From: Mixta sp031457955
GTDB lineage: Bacteria > Pseudomonadota > Gammaproteobacteria > Enterobacterales > Enterobacteriaceae
Assembly (NCBI RefSeq): GCF_031457955.1
Contig: NZ_JAVDXN010000008.1
Coordinates: forward strand, 1-64,000
Length of the DNA stretch: 64,000 bases
Reading direction: 5' to 3'
In this document: positions 44,941 to 52,382 of the stretch, one piece after another
How the letters are laid out: each line of letters begins with the position of its first letter
How positions within the stretch are numbered: the stretch's first letter is position 1
Notes under the pieces: model-generated
What the model was told of the DNA's origin: nothing
Databases searched by the model: none
The model's input: only the letters and a program-made list of their open reading frames with translations
Translations under genes and position numbers: made by a program

Positions 44941-44967
44941 GGGGCAGAAGCTGCTGACTTCTGCCCC
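44941..44967 (+). terminator. Hairpin after tsx
   Basis: GGGGCAGAAG pairs perfectly with CTTCTGCCCC around 7 bases, 7 bp after the stop. The following CGATTTATT is a weak U-tract, so termination is likely but not certain. Confidence 0.75.
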
Positions 44968-45177
44968 CGATTTATTCGCTATATGGCCTTTTCTCGCTGT
45001 TCTTCTTTCCCTTCTGATAGTCTTTGCGCTAATAACCCACCTGCCCGTTGTTAATAAAATATACCCGCTAAAAAATGGTTCCCCCCCACCCCTATTAAGT
45101 CACACTTATTAAATATAAAGGTTAAATCAATTCGTAACGCGCCTATTTAAAACGCAACTTACTGAAGGGAATTAAAT

Positions 45178-45231
45178 ATGACCTTTGTCACAATGCTTAA
45201 CTTAATAAAAAACTTCCCCTCCGCTTTTTAA
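45178..45231 (+). CDS. Possible 17-residue leader peptide
   Basis: ATG at 45178 follows GAAGGG with good spacing and opens a 17-codon frame (MTFVTMLNLIKNFPSAF) ending in TAA. It lies 158 bp before the leader hairpin of the first histidine phosphatase gene. It may be a real small ORF or chance. The 455-bp interval 44934-45388 otherwise holds the tsx hairpin and the structured element at 45284-45353. Confidence 0.25.
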   Translation: MTFVTMLNLIKNFPSAF

Positions 45232-45283
45232 ATAAGCTGTGCTAGCGTAGCGGAAATATGGATTGTCACTGTTTTTAACAGGC

Positions 45284-45353
45284 AAAACCTACCTTTATTT
45301 CGTGCGACGTGATGACTTCACTGTCAGGCGCGGAAAATAAGGTAGGTTTTTTT
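45284..45353 (+). ncRNA. Structured leader or small RNA with intrinsic terminator
   Basis: AAAACCTACCTT (45284-45295) pairs perfectly with AAGGTAGGTTTT (45339-45350), and the stem runs into TTTTTTTA. The 43-base interior can form further stems (GTGATGACTTCAC). The T-run ends 36 bp before the phosphatase start. This is either the terminator of a small RNA or a leader attenuator controlling the phosphatase-porin genes. No known riboswitch family was recognised. Confidence 0.5.
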
Positions 45354-45388
45354 ATATCTATTGCACAACGATGAGCAAGGAGAATGGG

Positions 45389-46189
45389 ATGATAAAGGGA
45401 TTGTTGGCTTCATTATTAATCCTCAGCAGCGCGACAGTTTTCAGCGCAGAAACGGTGCCAGCGTCTGATAACAATCAGGACGCGTCGGTAACCATTTGGT
45501 TTGCCCGACACGGGAAAACGCTATTAAACACGTTGGATCGCGTGCAGGGATGGGCAGATTCGCCGTTAACCGCTGACGGAAAGCGCGTTGCTGAATATCT
45601 TGGCGCGGGATTAAAAGGAGTCGCGTTCGACGGCTATTATTCCAGCGATGCCGGACGACAGCGCGAAACCATGCAAATCATCGTGCAACAACTGGGCGTT
45701 AAAAACTATCAGCTGAATGAGTTAATCGGCCTGCGCGAAGCCTGCTTTGGCAGCTTTGAAGGGGGTTTTAACCGCGATATGGCCGCAGCGGCCGCACGTC
45801 AGTTAGGGCTTAGCGGCCCTGAGGAACTATTCACGCGCATGAAGGCTGGCACGCTAACGGCAGAAGCGTCAATGAATGCGCTTAGCCATGCCGATCCTTC
45901 CGGGATAACGGAAAATTATCAGCAGGTAAAGCAGAGAACCCAGGCGGCGCTGCATACCATTATTAACCACGCGCTGAAGTCGCAGCAGAAAAACGTTTTG
46001 GCTATTTCTTCCGGTACGGCTCTGCAAATCATGATCTCTGATTTAACCGATAATCCGCAAAAGAATAAGCCGCTAGCCAACTCAGCCGTGGTAAAGCTTA
46101 TTTATCATCAGGGAAAAATTGACGTTACTGAAATTGGCACCATGAAATATGTTGAGGCGGGGAAGAGATCGCTCACGCTTGCGCGTTAA
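45389..46189 (+). CDS. Exported histidine phosphatase, first copy
   Basis: A 266-residue histidine phosphatase (phosphoglycerate-mutase-like superfamily) with a signal peptide at residues 1-20 (MIKGLLASLLILSSATVFSA) and phosphohistidine motif RHGK at residues 40-43. Further landmarks are RVQGWADSPLT, SSDAGRQRETMQII and VLAISSGTALQIM. The ATG at 45389 is supported by AAGGAG; the upstream in-frame ATG at 45371 lacks it. It should act on phosphorylated compounds in the periplasm; the substrate is unknown. A strong terminator-like hairpin stands upstream, a porin gene and a paralogous phosphatase follow. Confidence 0.85.
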   Translation: MIKGLLASLLILSSATVFSAETVPASDNNQDASVTIWFARHGKTLLNTLDRVQGWADSPLTADGKRVAEYLGAGLKGVAFDGYYSSDAGRQRETMQIIVQQLGVKNYQLNELIGLREACFGSFEGGFNRDMAAAAARQLGLSGPEELFTRMKAGTLTAEASMNALSHADPSGITENYQQVKQRTQAALHTIINHALKSQQKNVLAISSGTALQIMISDLTDNPQKNKPLANSAVVKLIYHQGKIDVTEIGTMKYVEAGKRSLTLAR

Positions 46190-46295
46190 ATCATCCGATT
46201 AACACAACGATCTGACGTAATAATAAATAGCTTTAACCTTTTGCTGTTATCAAATTCGCTGACGCATTCTGTTTTATGTCAACACCGGGGAAAAT

Positions 46296-47618
46296 ATGAA
46301 AATAAAAAACATGGCTGTTATTGCGCTGTTCTTGCCCGCATTTTGTCTGGCGCAGGATAACCATAATGCATTACCTTATTCTTTATTAGACGATCCCTTT
46401 TTTAGCGAAAGTTCTTTAACGATTTCACTACGTAATTACTGGAAATATCTCAAGGAGGATGCCGCCAACCCTAAAAACGTGCATGCCGCCTGGGGACAGG
46501 GTATTGGGCTGGATTATAAGTCAGGTTACTTTGCCGATATTATTGGTTTTGACCTCTCTTACTATGGCGCGGTTAAGCTCGGCGCCAGCGACTATTTCGA
46601 TACGCGCGGCATCCTTTATAAAGCGGGTCAGGAGAATAAAAAAGGCAATGCGCAGGGCTTTAGCAAATTTGGTCAGCGCTACGTTAAGTTGAAGCTGAGC
46701 GACGGCGCGGTGAAAAGCGCGCTGCATGGCGGCTGGGAAAGCCTGCCCAATTTTGGCGTGGTGAACACCTCGCGTCGCCTCTCACCAATAACTTACCTTG
46801 GCTGGAACGGCGTGGCGCAGCTTGGCGCTGTCGGGCTGCGCACCGCCTGGGTCAGTGGTTCCCTCGATCGCAGCTCGCCGCAGAAAATGCATTTTAAAAC
46901 CAACAGCGGTCAGGATATCGACCATATCGCTACTGGCGAGATCTTCTATCACGGCGACCGCGTAAAGTTGAATTACGCCGTGGGCGAAAGCGACGGCTAC
47001 CTGCGACGTCAGCAGCTCTTTTTAAGCGGCAACGTGACGCCGCACCTCTCCGTAGGCGGTCAGTTCTATCTTACCCGCGCGCTGGAAACCTATCGGTCGA
47101 TGCCTGCGCCGCGCCGTGATTTCGATCGCAGCGCGCATCATTACGCCCTGGAGATGACCTGGAAAAAAGATAAGTTGCGTTCCCGCTGGGGCGTGGCCTG
47201 GACACGGGCGGAAAAGGAAAATGCGGTGGGCTTTTATCCGCGTCATATGAGCCGCCACTCGTTTGGCAATTTCATTTCACTGGCCAGCGCCGGTGACGAT
47301 TATATGCGTGATAAAGAGCTGATGGTGGCGACCATGACCGATTACCGGTTCACGCCAACGCTGCTGGCGGGCGTGGCAGTGAACGCAGGCACGATTCGCT
47401 ATCAGGGCTTAAACATACACAGCGGCGAAGCCAGCCTCTATGGCCGCTGGTCGCCCGCCGATCCTGCGCTGAAAAACCTCAGCGTATGGGTGATGTGCGG
47501 GCCGGGCTGGTCCTACAAAAACGTTCGACGCACGCCGGTGCTACAGCATGGCGATTACCGTCGTTCGCATACGCTGTCAGGCGAAGTAATTATCGATTAT
47601 CGCTTTAAGCTGCTGTAA
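46296..47618 (+). CDS. OprD-family outer-membrane porin
   Basis: A 440-residue outer-membrane beta-barrel protein with signal peptide (MKIKNMAVIALFLPAFCLAQ) and OprD-type sequence (SSLTISLRNYWKYL, WGQGIGLDYKSGYF, and a C terminus GEVIIDYRFKLL). OprD-family channels take up specific small substrates. It sits between two paralogous exported histidine phosphatases, 106 bp after the first and 55 bp before the second, suggesting it admits a phosphorylated or phosphatase-released nutrient. The strand-to-strand conservation of OprD basic-ladder Arg residues was not checked. Confidence 0.85.
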   Translation: MKIKNMAVIALFLPAFCLAQDNHNALPYSLLDDPFFSESSLTISLRNYWKYLKEDAANPKNVHAAWGQGIGLDYKSGYFADIIGFDLSYYGAVKLGASDYFDTRGILYKAGQENKKGNAQGFSKFGQRYVKLKLSDGAVKSALHGGWESLPNFGVVNTSRRLSPITYLGWNGVAQLGAVGLRTAWVSGSLDRSSPQKMHFKTNSGQDIDHIATGEIFYHGDRVKLNYAVGESDGYLRRQQLFLSGNVTPHLSVGGQFYLTRALETYRSMPAPRRDFDRSAHHYALEMTWKKDKLRSRWGVAWTRAEKENAVGFYPRHMSRHSFGNFISLASAGDDYMRDKELMVATMTDYRFTPTLLAGVAVNAGTIRYQGLNIHSGEASLYGRWSPADPALKNLSVWVMCGPGWSYKNVRRTPVLQHGDYRRSHTLSGEVIIDYRFKLL

Positions 47619-47673
47619 AGCGGGCGATCAGGCATTGGGCAAATCTTTTATTCTTTTCAGAAAGGAAGAACCG

Positions 47674-48459
47674 ATGAAAAAATGGATGGTTATCTTGATG
47701 TTGTTTGTAAGCTGTGGCGTCAGCGCCGCTGCGCCCGCGGCAGAGGATGCCGCTACCGACACCGTGACGATCTGGTTCGCCCGTCATGGCAAAACCTGGC
47801 TTAATACGCTGGATCGGGTACAGGGCTGGGCCGACTCTCCACTGACAGAGGAAGGAAAACAGGTGGCGCGCTATCTGGCCGAAGGCTTACGGGATATTCC
47901 TTTCGACAGCTACTATTCCGGCGATGCCGGACGCCAGCAAGAGACGTTGCAGATTATCCGCGCCCTGCAATGCGATCGCTCTGCCCCGCCCACCACGCTG
48001 AAGGCGCTGCGGGAAGTATTTTTCGGCGGCTTCGAGGGGCTACCCAATGATGAAATGATCGGCGCGGTAGTAAAAAAAAGAGGCCTGACCAATAGCAGCC
48101 AGCTTTTTGCCGAAATGAAACAGGGCAAACTCACGCTGGAACACTATCTGGATGAGATCGCCGCCGTCGATCCGGAAAAACTGGCGGAACGCGCCGCCGA
48201 GGTAAAAGCGCGGATGCAGTCCGCTTTACGCGAAATAATTGCAAATGCGCAAAAGCGCGGCGAAAAAAACGTGCTGGTGGTTTCTTCAGGCGCGTCGATA
48301 TTAACCATGATCGCCGATATGACCGATGACGCTCGCAAAAATCAGCCGCTGCAAAATGCCGCCGTGGTGAAGCTGGTTTATCAGGGGGATACGCTGAAGG
48401 TAACGGAGATTGGCAATATGCACTACGTTAACGCCGGGAAAGCGCGGATGCTGCAATAA
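47674..48459 (+). CDS. Exported histidine phosphatase, second copy
   Basis: A 261-residue paralogue of the phosphatase at 45389-46189, with signal peptide MKKWMVILMLFVSCGVSAAA, RHGK at residues 37-40, and the shared RVQGWADSPLT and SGDAGRQQETLQII segments. The ATG at 47674 follows AAAGGAAG. It ends the porin-phosphatase group; a hairpin (48467-48488) follows. Divergence between the two copies is substantial, so the duplication is old and the enzymes may differ in substrate. Confidence 0.85.
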   Translation: MKKWMVILMLFVSCGVSAAAPAAEDAATDTVTIWFARHGKTWLNTLDRVQGWADSPLTEEGKQVARYLAEGLRDIPFDSYYSGDAGRQQETLQIIRALQCDRSAPPTTLKALREVFFGGFEGLPNDEMIGAVVKKRGLTNSSQLFAEMKQGKLTLEHYLDEIAAVDPEKLAERAAEVKARMQSALREIIANAQKRGEKNVLVVSSGASILTMIADMTDDARKNQPLQNAAVVKLVYQGDTLKVTEIGNMHYVNAGKARMLQ

Positions 48460-48466
48460 CGTCGCT

Positions 48467-48488
48467 CAGGCCAGCGCCTGCTGGCCTG
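48467..48488. terminator. Hairpin between convergent genes
   Basis: CAGGCCAG pairs with CTGGCCTG around CGCCTG in the 42-bp space between the phosphatase and the isomerase gene on the other strand. There is no T-run, so Rho-independent termination is uncertain. Confidence 0.45.
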
Positions 48489-48501
48489 AAACTTACTGCC
48501 A

Positions 48502-49140
48502 TTAACCCAGCATTTCACGCACAAAGTTTTCGATCTCTTTGTCCTGACAGTTTTCAAAGAAACACTGTTGGAAGCGCTGGCCGCTGACCGCGGTTTTTAC
48601 CAGTTCAGGATCGATAGCGCGCAGCGTATCCAGGTAGTTATCTTTCACCACCGCTGCTTTCACCTGGTTAAGGATACCGGCATTGCGCACCTGCGGCTCT
48701 TTACGCTCTGGCGGGTAGCCCTGGCCCTTCTCGCCGCTAAACGCTTTTTCAAAGATGAAGCGCAGATTCAGCTCAGCGCCCCAGCCAAACCCTTTGGCAA
48801 AAGGCAGCGCCAGCGCATTACCGTTATTGATCTGGGCAAACAGATAGGCGTCCGCCGGATCGATACAGTAACCGCAAGCCACGCCCGGATGAATGTTCAG
48901 CGACATCAGCGCGCCCTGCCCGGTGCCGCAGCCAGCAATAATGAAATCCACCGCTTTTGAATTCAGTAGAATGCTGGCCATAATGCCCAAATGAATATAG
49001 GTCAGATGATGATCCTGCTCATCGCTCATACCCACGTTAAATACCGGATAATCCAGACCGTTCGCGACCTGCTGCAGTTCTTTCAGCACCACGGCGTTTT
49101 TTGCCGCCTGGCTGTTTTCCATCATCAGAGCAATTTTCAT
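48502..49140 (-). CDS. RpiB/LacAB-family isomerase, DhuI-like (unsaturated-uronate route)
   Basis: A 212-residue RpiB/LacA/LacB-superfamily sugar isomerase with the active-site loop AGCGTGQG (Cys71) and GVACGYCIDPADAYLFAQINNGN. It is longer than RpiB (about 150) and its size fits DhuI, the RpiB-type isomerase of streptococci that converts 4-deoxy-5-hexosulose-uronate. The neighbours, oligogalacturonate lyase and KdgF, make exactly that compound, and a perfect KdgR-type palindrome lies 52-76 bp upstream. It therefore probably replaces the cupin-type KduI in this region. The activity itself is inferred from context. Confidence 0.8.
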   Translation of the reverse strand: MKIALMMENSQAAKNAVVLKELQQVANGLDYPVFNVGMSDEQDHHLTYIHLGIMASILLNSKAVDFIIAGCGTGQGALMSLNIHPGVACGYCIDPADAYLFAQINNGNALALPFAKGFGWGAELNLRFIFEKAFSGEKGQGYPPERKEPQVRNAGILNQVKAAVVKDNYLDTLRAIDPELVKTAVSGQRFQQCFFENCQDKEIENFVREMLG

Positions 49141-49191
49141 CGTTTATCCTCTTATTACCTGGCTTCTTATCAGCCGGTGGTAGGCCTTCAT

Positions 49192-49216
49192 AATTATGAA
49201 ACAGTGTTTCATAATT
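49192..49216. promoter_or_regulatory. KdgR operator, isomerase side
   Basis: AATTATGAAACA and TGTTTCATAATT form a perfect palindrome around a central G. It matches the KdgR box known from pectinolytic enterobacteria (GAAA-N6-TTTC core with flanking A/T). It lies upstream of the minus-strand isomerase gene. KdgR represses until 2-keto-3-deoxygluconate binds. Confidence 0.88.
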
Positions 49217-49348
49217 TAATATTAGCTGTTCCTTATAGAGATCGCCGCAACTTTTTGCTGTGATGGTTTTCACATTCTCCACCTTTGTTCCGCTTTACCT
49301 CACGCTTTTTGCGAGCCAGAGCGCGTTTTGCCGCTGTACAAAAAATAG

Positions 49349-49364
49349 TGTGATCCTGGTTACA
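49349..49364. promoter_or_regulatory. CRP-like site in the isomerase/ogl intergenic region
   Basis: TGTGATCCTGGTTACA matches TGTGA-N6-TCACA with one mismatch. Its place between the two KdgR boxes fits the known joint CRP activation and KdgR repression of pectin genes. The surrounding 327-bp interval (49141-49467) contains no gene. Confidence 0.65.
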
Positions 49365-49415
49365 TTTTCTTCAGGCAACGCTCGGCAACGGGCGCGAAGC
49401 GGGTATGCTCTCACG

Positions 49416-49437
49416 AATGTGAAACAGCGTTTCATTT
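49416..49437. promoter_or_regulatory. KdgR operator, ogl side
   Basis: AATGTGAAACAGCGTTTCAT followed by TT carries the GAAA-N6-TTTC core of KdgR boxes and near-palindromic flanks. It lies 31 bp before the ogl start, a position suited to block transcription. Confidence 0.85.
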
Positions 49438-49467
49438 TATCTTAAACCCTGGCGGGAGGAAAAAGCT

Positions 49468-50652
49468 ATGGCAAAAGGAAATCGTCTGCATCTGCCTTTT
49501 TATCGTTTTCAGGATGAAAAAACCGGTGCGGAGATGGTGCGCTTAACGCCACCGGAAGTGTTATGTCACCGCAACTATTTCTACCAGAAGTGCTTTTTCA
49601 ACGACGGCAGCAAACTGCTGTTTGCCGGTGAGTTTGACGGCCATCGCAACTATTATCTGCTGGATTTAGCCCAGCAGCAGGCGACGCAGCTGACGGAAGG
49701 CGCAGGCGATAACACCTTTGGCGGCTTCCTCTCACCGGACGATCGCTACCTGTTTTACGTTAAAAACGAACGCCAGCTGCGCCGCGTCGATCTGCAAACC
49801 TTCGAAGAAGTGACGATTTACACCGTTCCGCAGGACTGGGTGGGCTACGGCACCTGGGTGGCTAACAGCGACTGCACCAGCCTGGTCGGCATTGAGATCG
49901 ATCGTGAAGACTGGGAGCCGCTCAGCGACTGGCAGGTATTCAAAACCTTCTTTGAAAAGAACCCGCATTGTCGCCTGCTGCGCGTCGATTTACACAGCGG
50001 GGAAGCGCAAACTATTCTCGAACAACGGCAGTGGCTCGGCCATCCTATTTATCGTCCTTTCGACGACAATACCGTCGCCTTCTGTCATGAAGGGCCGCAC
50101 GATCGGGTTGACGCCCGCATGTGGCTGATCGATGAGAACGGCAATAATATGCGCAAGGTGAAAGATCATGCGCCAGGCGAAAGCTGCACTCATGAATTCT
50201 GGGTGCCGGACGGATCGGCGCTGATCTATGTTTCCTATCATAAAGATCGTCCCGATCGTGAGATTCGCCGCTACGATCCGCTCACGCAGCATGATGAAGT
50301 GCTAATGACCATGCCCGCCTGTTCGCATCTGATGAGTAATCAAACCGGCACATTGCTGGTAGGCGATGGCTCCGGCACGCCGGTGGATGTGCAGGACACC
50401 AAAGGCTATACCATCGAAAACGATCCGATGCTGTGGCTGTTTGATGTTGAAACACGGCGCTATCGCCCGCTGGCGGCACACAATAGCTCATGGCGCGTGC
50501 TGGACGGCGATCGTCAGGTCACGCACCCGCATCCGTCGTTTACCCCCGACGATCGTCAGGTGCTGTTCACCTCCGATTACGAGGGGCAGCCCGCGCTTTA
50601 TCTGGCGGCCATCCGCGCTGATTTTTTTAACCAACCCAGAGATAATGGATAA
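49468..50652 (+). CDS. ogl: Oligogalacturonate lyase
   Basis: A 394-residue cytoplasmic oligogalacturonate lyase (family 22 pectate lyase, seven-bladed propeller) that cleaves short, mostly unsaturated galacturonide oligomers. Characteristic parts are the N terminus LPFYRFQDEKTGAEMVRLTPP, the CHRNYFYQKCFF segment, and the metal/catalytic His-rich stretches CHEGPHDRVDARMWLI and ESCTHEFWVPDGS. Length equals the Dickeya enzyme within a few residues. GGGAGG precedes the ATG. Its stop overlaps the region of the kdgF start, so they form an operon under the KdgR box at 49416. Confidence 0.95.
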   Translation: MAKGNRLHLPFYRFQDEKTGAEMVRLTPPEVLCHRNYFYQKCFFNDGSKLLFAGEFDGHRNYYLLDLAQQQATQLTEGAGDNTFGGFLSPDDRYLFYVKNERQLRRVDLQTFEEVTIYTVPQDWVGYGTWVANSDCTSLVGIEIDREDWEPLSDWQVFKTFFEKNPHCRLLRVDLHSGEAQTILEQRQWLGHPIYRPFDDNTVAFCHEGPHDRVDARMWLIDENGNNMRKVKDHAPGESCTHEFWVPDGSALIYVSYHKDRPDREIRRYDPLTQHDEVLMTMPACSHLMSNQTGTLLVGDGSGTPVDVQDTKGYTIENDPMLWLFDVETRRYRPLAAHNSSWRVLDGDRQVTHPHPSFTPDDRQVLFTSDYEGQPALYLAAIRADFFNQPRDNG

Positions 50653-50656
50653 CGGT

Positions 50657-50980
50657 ATGTTTATTTTCCGAGAGCAAACCCAGGTTGACGATCTGGGCAA
50701 CGGCGTGACGCGACGTATTCTGGCGCACGGCGGCGGCATGATGGCGGTGGAAGTGACGTTTGAAAAAGATGCCGTCGGCCCGCTGCATCATCATCCGCAT
50801 GAGCAGCTTACCTACGTGCTGTCGGGGCGCTTTGCCTTTACCATTGATGGCGAAACGCATGAGGTTGGCGCAGGTGATACGCTGTATAAAAAGCCCGATG
50901 TAATTCACGGCTGCGTCTGCCTCGAACCGGGCGTACTGCTGGATACCTTTACGCCGCAGCGCGAAGATTTCCTTTCCTGA
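50657..50980 (+). CDS. kdgF: KdgF cupin (unsaturated uronate linearisation)
   Basis: A 107-residue cupin of the KdgF type, which speeds conversion of unsaturated galacturonate to the linear ketone 4-deoxy-5-hexosulose-uronate. The metal ligands are visible as PLHHHPHEQLTYVLSG (His, His, Gln) and VIHG (His). An alternative ATG at 50645 overlaps the ogl stop; the ATG at 50657 is preferred since it starts the MFIF sequence common in the family, though the ribosome binding site does not decide clearly. It completes the route ogl, kdgF, DhuI-like isomerase. Confidence 0.88.
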   Translation: MFIFREQTQVDDLGNGVTRRILAHGGGMMAVEVTFEKDAVGPLHHHPHEQLTYVLSGRFAFTIDGETHEVGAGDTLYKKPDVIHGCVCLEPGVLLDTFTPQREDFLS

Positions 50981-50989
50981 AACGCATTT

Positions 50990-51028
50990 AAAAAAACGGC
51001 GGCAGATCTTTTAACGATCTGCCGCCGT
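50990..51028 (-). terminator. Intrinsic terminator of the gluconate dehydrogenase operon
   Basis: ACGGCGGCAGATC pairs perfectly with GATCTGCCGCCGT around 7 bases. On the minus strand it is followed by a run of seven T, so it ends the transcript of the dehydrogenase genes. On the plus strand it forms the same hairpin after kdgF but without a T-run. Confidence 0.92.
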
Positions 51029-51045
51029 GTGGTTACCGCTCCGGC

Positions 51046-52371
51046 TTAATGTGTCGCCTGCGGCAGTTTTTCAATATCGACGTTGCCCTGCTGTTCCGCC
51101 ACAAACGATTCCTTACGTACGTCGGCTACGTCACCGGCGGTCACCGGTTTGGCGGCCTGGTTGCCCCAGCTGGTGCGAATAAAGTTCACCACGTCGGCCA
51201 CCTGCTTATCGCTCAGACGCCAGCCAAAGCCCGGCATCACCACCGTGCTGGGTGCGCCCTGCACGCCCGGCAAGGTACTGCCAGTGAGAACGATATGAAT
51301 CAGCGAAGTCGGATCGTCCGCCAGCACCACCGGATTGCCGCGCAGCGCCGGGAAGAAACGCTTATAGCCGCGCCCATCGGTACGGTGACAGGCGGCACAG
51401 CTATCCACATACGCCGCCGCGCCCGCTTTGCTGTCATCGCCTTTCCATAGCGCCTGCGCTACCGCATCATCCGGCTGGAAACCCGCCTGCGAGGGATCTT
51501 TCGCCCCCAGCGACTTCAGATAACGCGCTATCGCGTTGATATCTTCATCGCTCAGATATTGCAGGCTGTGCTCCACCACCTCGGTCATGCCGCCAAAGGC
51601 CGCCGTATCGTCGTTGCGTCCGGTACGCAGGAACTGCGCCAGATCGTCCTGGCTCCAGCGTCCTAAACCGTCACGGTTATCGCCACGCAGGTTGCTGGCG
51701 GTCCAGCCATCAATCGGCGCGTTGCTGCCAGCAAGGTAATCGCTGCCTTTACCATCATTCAGCGCTTTTTCCTGCATGGTAATGCTGCGCGGCGTGTGGC
51801 AGGCACCGCAGTGGCCCAGGCCTTCGACCAGATAACGTCCACGCGCCAGCTCCCGATCTTCACCCGATTTCGGCTGAAACGCTTTCACATCCGGCGCGAA
51901 AATCGTGCGCCAAATAGAGAGCGGCCAGCGCATCGACAGCGGCCAGGGAATATCGCTCTCTTTATTCTGCTGCGCGACCGGCGTCACGCCATGCATAAAG
52001 TAAGCGTAAAGCGCCTGCATATCCTCATCGCTGACCACCGCGTAAGAGGGATAAGGCATCGCCGGATAGAGCGTGTCGCCATTTTTGGCGATGCCGTGAC
52101 GTACCGCCTTCTGGAAATCGTCATAGCTGTAGCTGCCGATGCCGGTTTCTTTGTCGGGCGTAATATTGGTGGAATAAATGGTGCCGATCGGCGTGGCCAT
52201 CGCCAGGCCGCCAGCAAACGGCTGCCCACCCTTGCTGCTGTGACAGGCAACGCAGTCGCCTGCGCGCGCCAGATACTCGCCGCGCTTAATTAATTCGCCG
52301 CCGGGTTTATCATCCGCCAGCGCGCCTGCGGCGGACACCATCAGGCAGAGCGCCAGTAATACCTTTTTCAT
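51046..52371 (-). CDS. Membrane gluconate/2-ketogluconate dehydrogenase, cytochrome c subunit
   Basis: A 441-residue tri-haem cytochrome c with signal peptide (MKKVLLALCLMVSAAGALA) and three CxxCH motifs at residues 40-44 (CVACH), 188-192 (CGACH) and 325-329 (CAACH). In this enzyme class it takes electrons from the flavoprotein and passes them to ubiquinone. The ATG at 52371 has AAGGAT eight bases upstream; the ATG at 52377 is too close to it. It lies 11 bp after the flavoprotein gene and is followed by a strong terminator. Confidence 0.92.
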   Translation of the reverse strand: MKKVLLALCLMVSAAGALADDKPGGELIKRGEYLARAGDCVACHSSKGGQPFAGGLAMATPIGTIYSTNITPDKETGIGSYSYDDFQKAVRHGIAKNGDTLYPAMPYPSYAVVSDEDMQALYAYFMHGVTPVAQQNKESDIPWPLSMRWPLSIWRTIFAPDVKAFQPKSGEDRELARGRYLVEGLGHCGACHTPRSITMQEKALNDGKGSDYLAGSNAPIDGWTASNLRGDNRDGLGRWSQDDLAQFLRTGRNDDTAAFGGMTEVVEHSLQYLSDEDINAIARYLKSLGAKDPSQAGFQPDDAVAQALWKGDDSKAGAAAYVDSCAACHRTDGRGYKRFFPALRGNPVVLADDPTSLIHIVLTGSTLPGVQGAPSTVVMPGFGWRLSDKQVADVVNFIRTSWGNQAAKPVTAGDVADVRKESFVAEQQGNVDIEKLPQATH

Positions 52372-52382
52372 CGCCATTATCC

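Noticed and set aside
48502..49140. Ordinary ribose-5-phosphate isomerase RpiB
   Set aside because: The protein is about 60 residues longer than RpiB and sits between KdgR boxes beside ogl; DhuI-like function fits better, though not proven.
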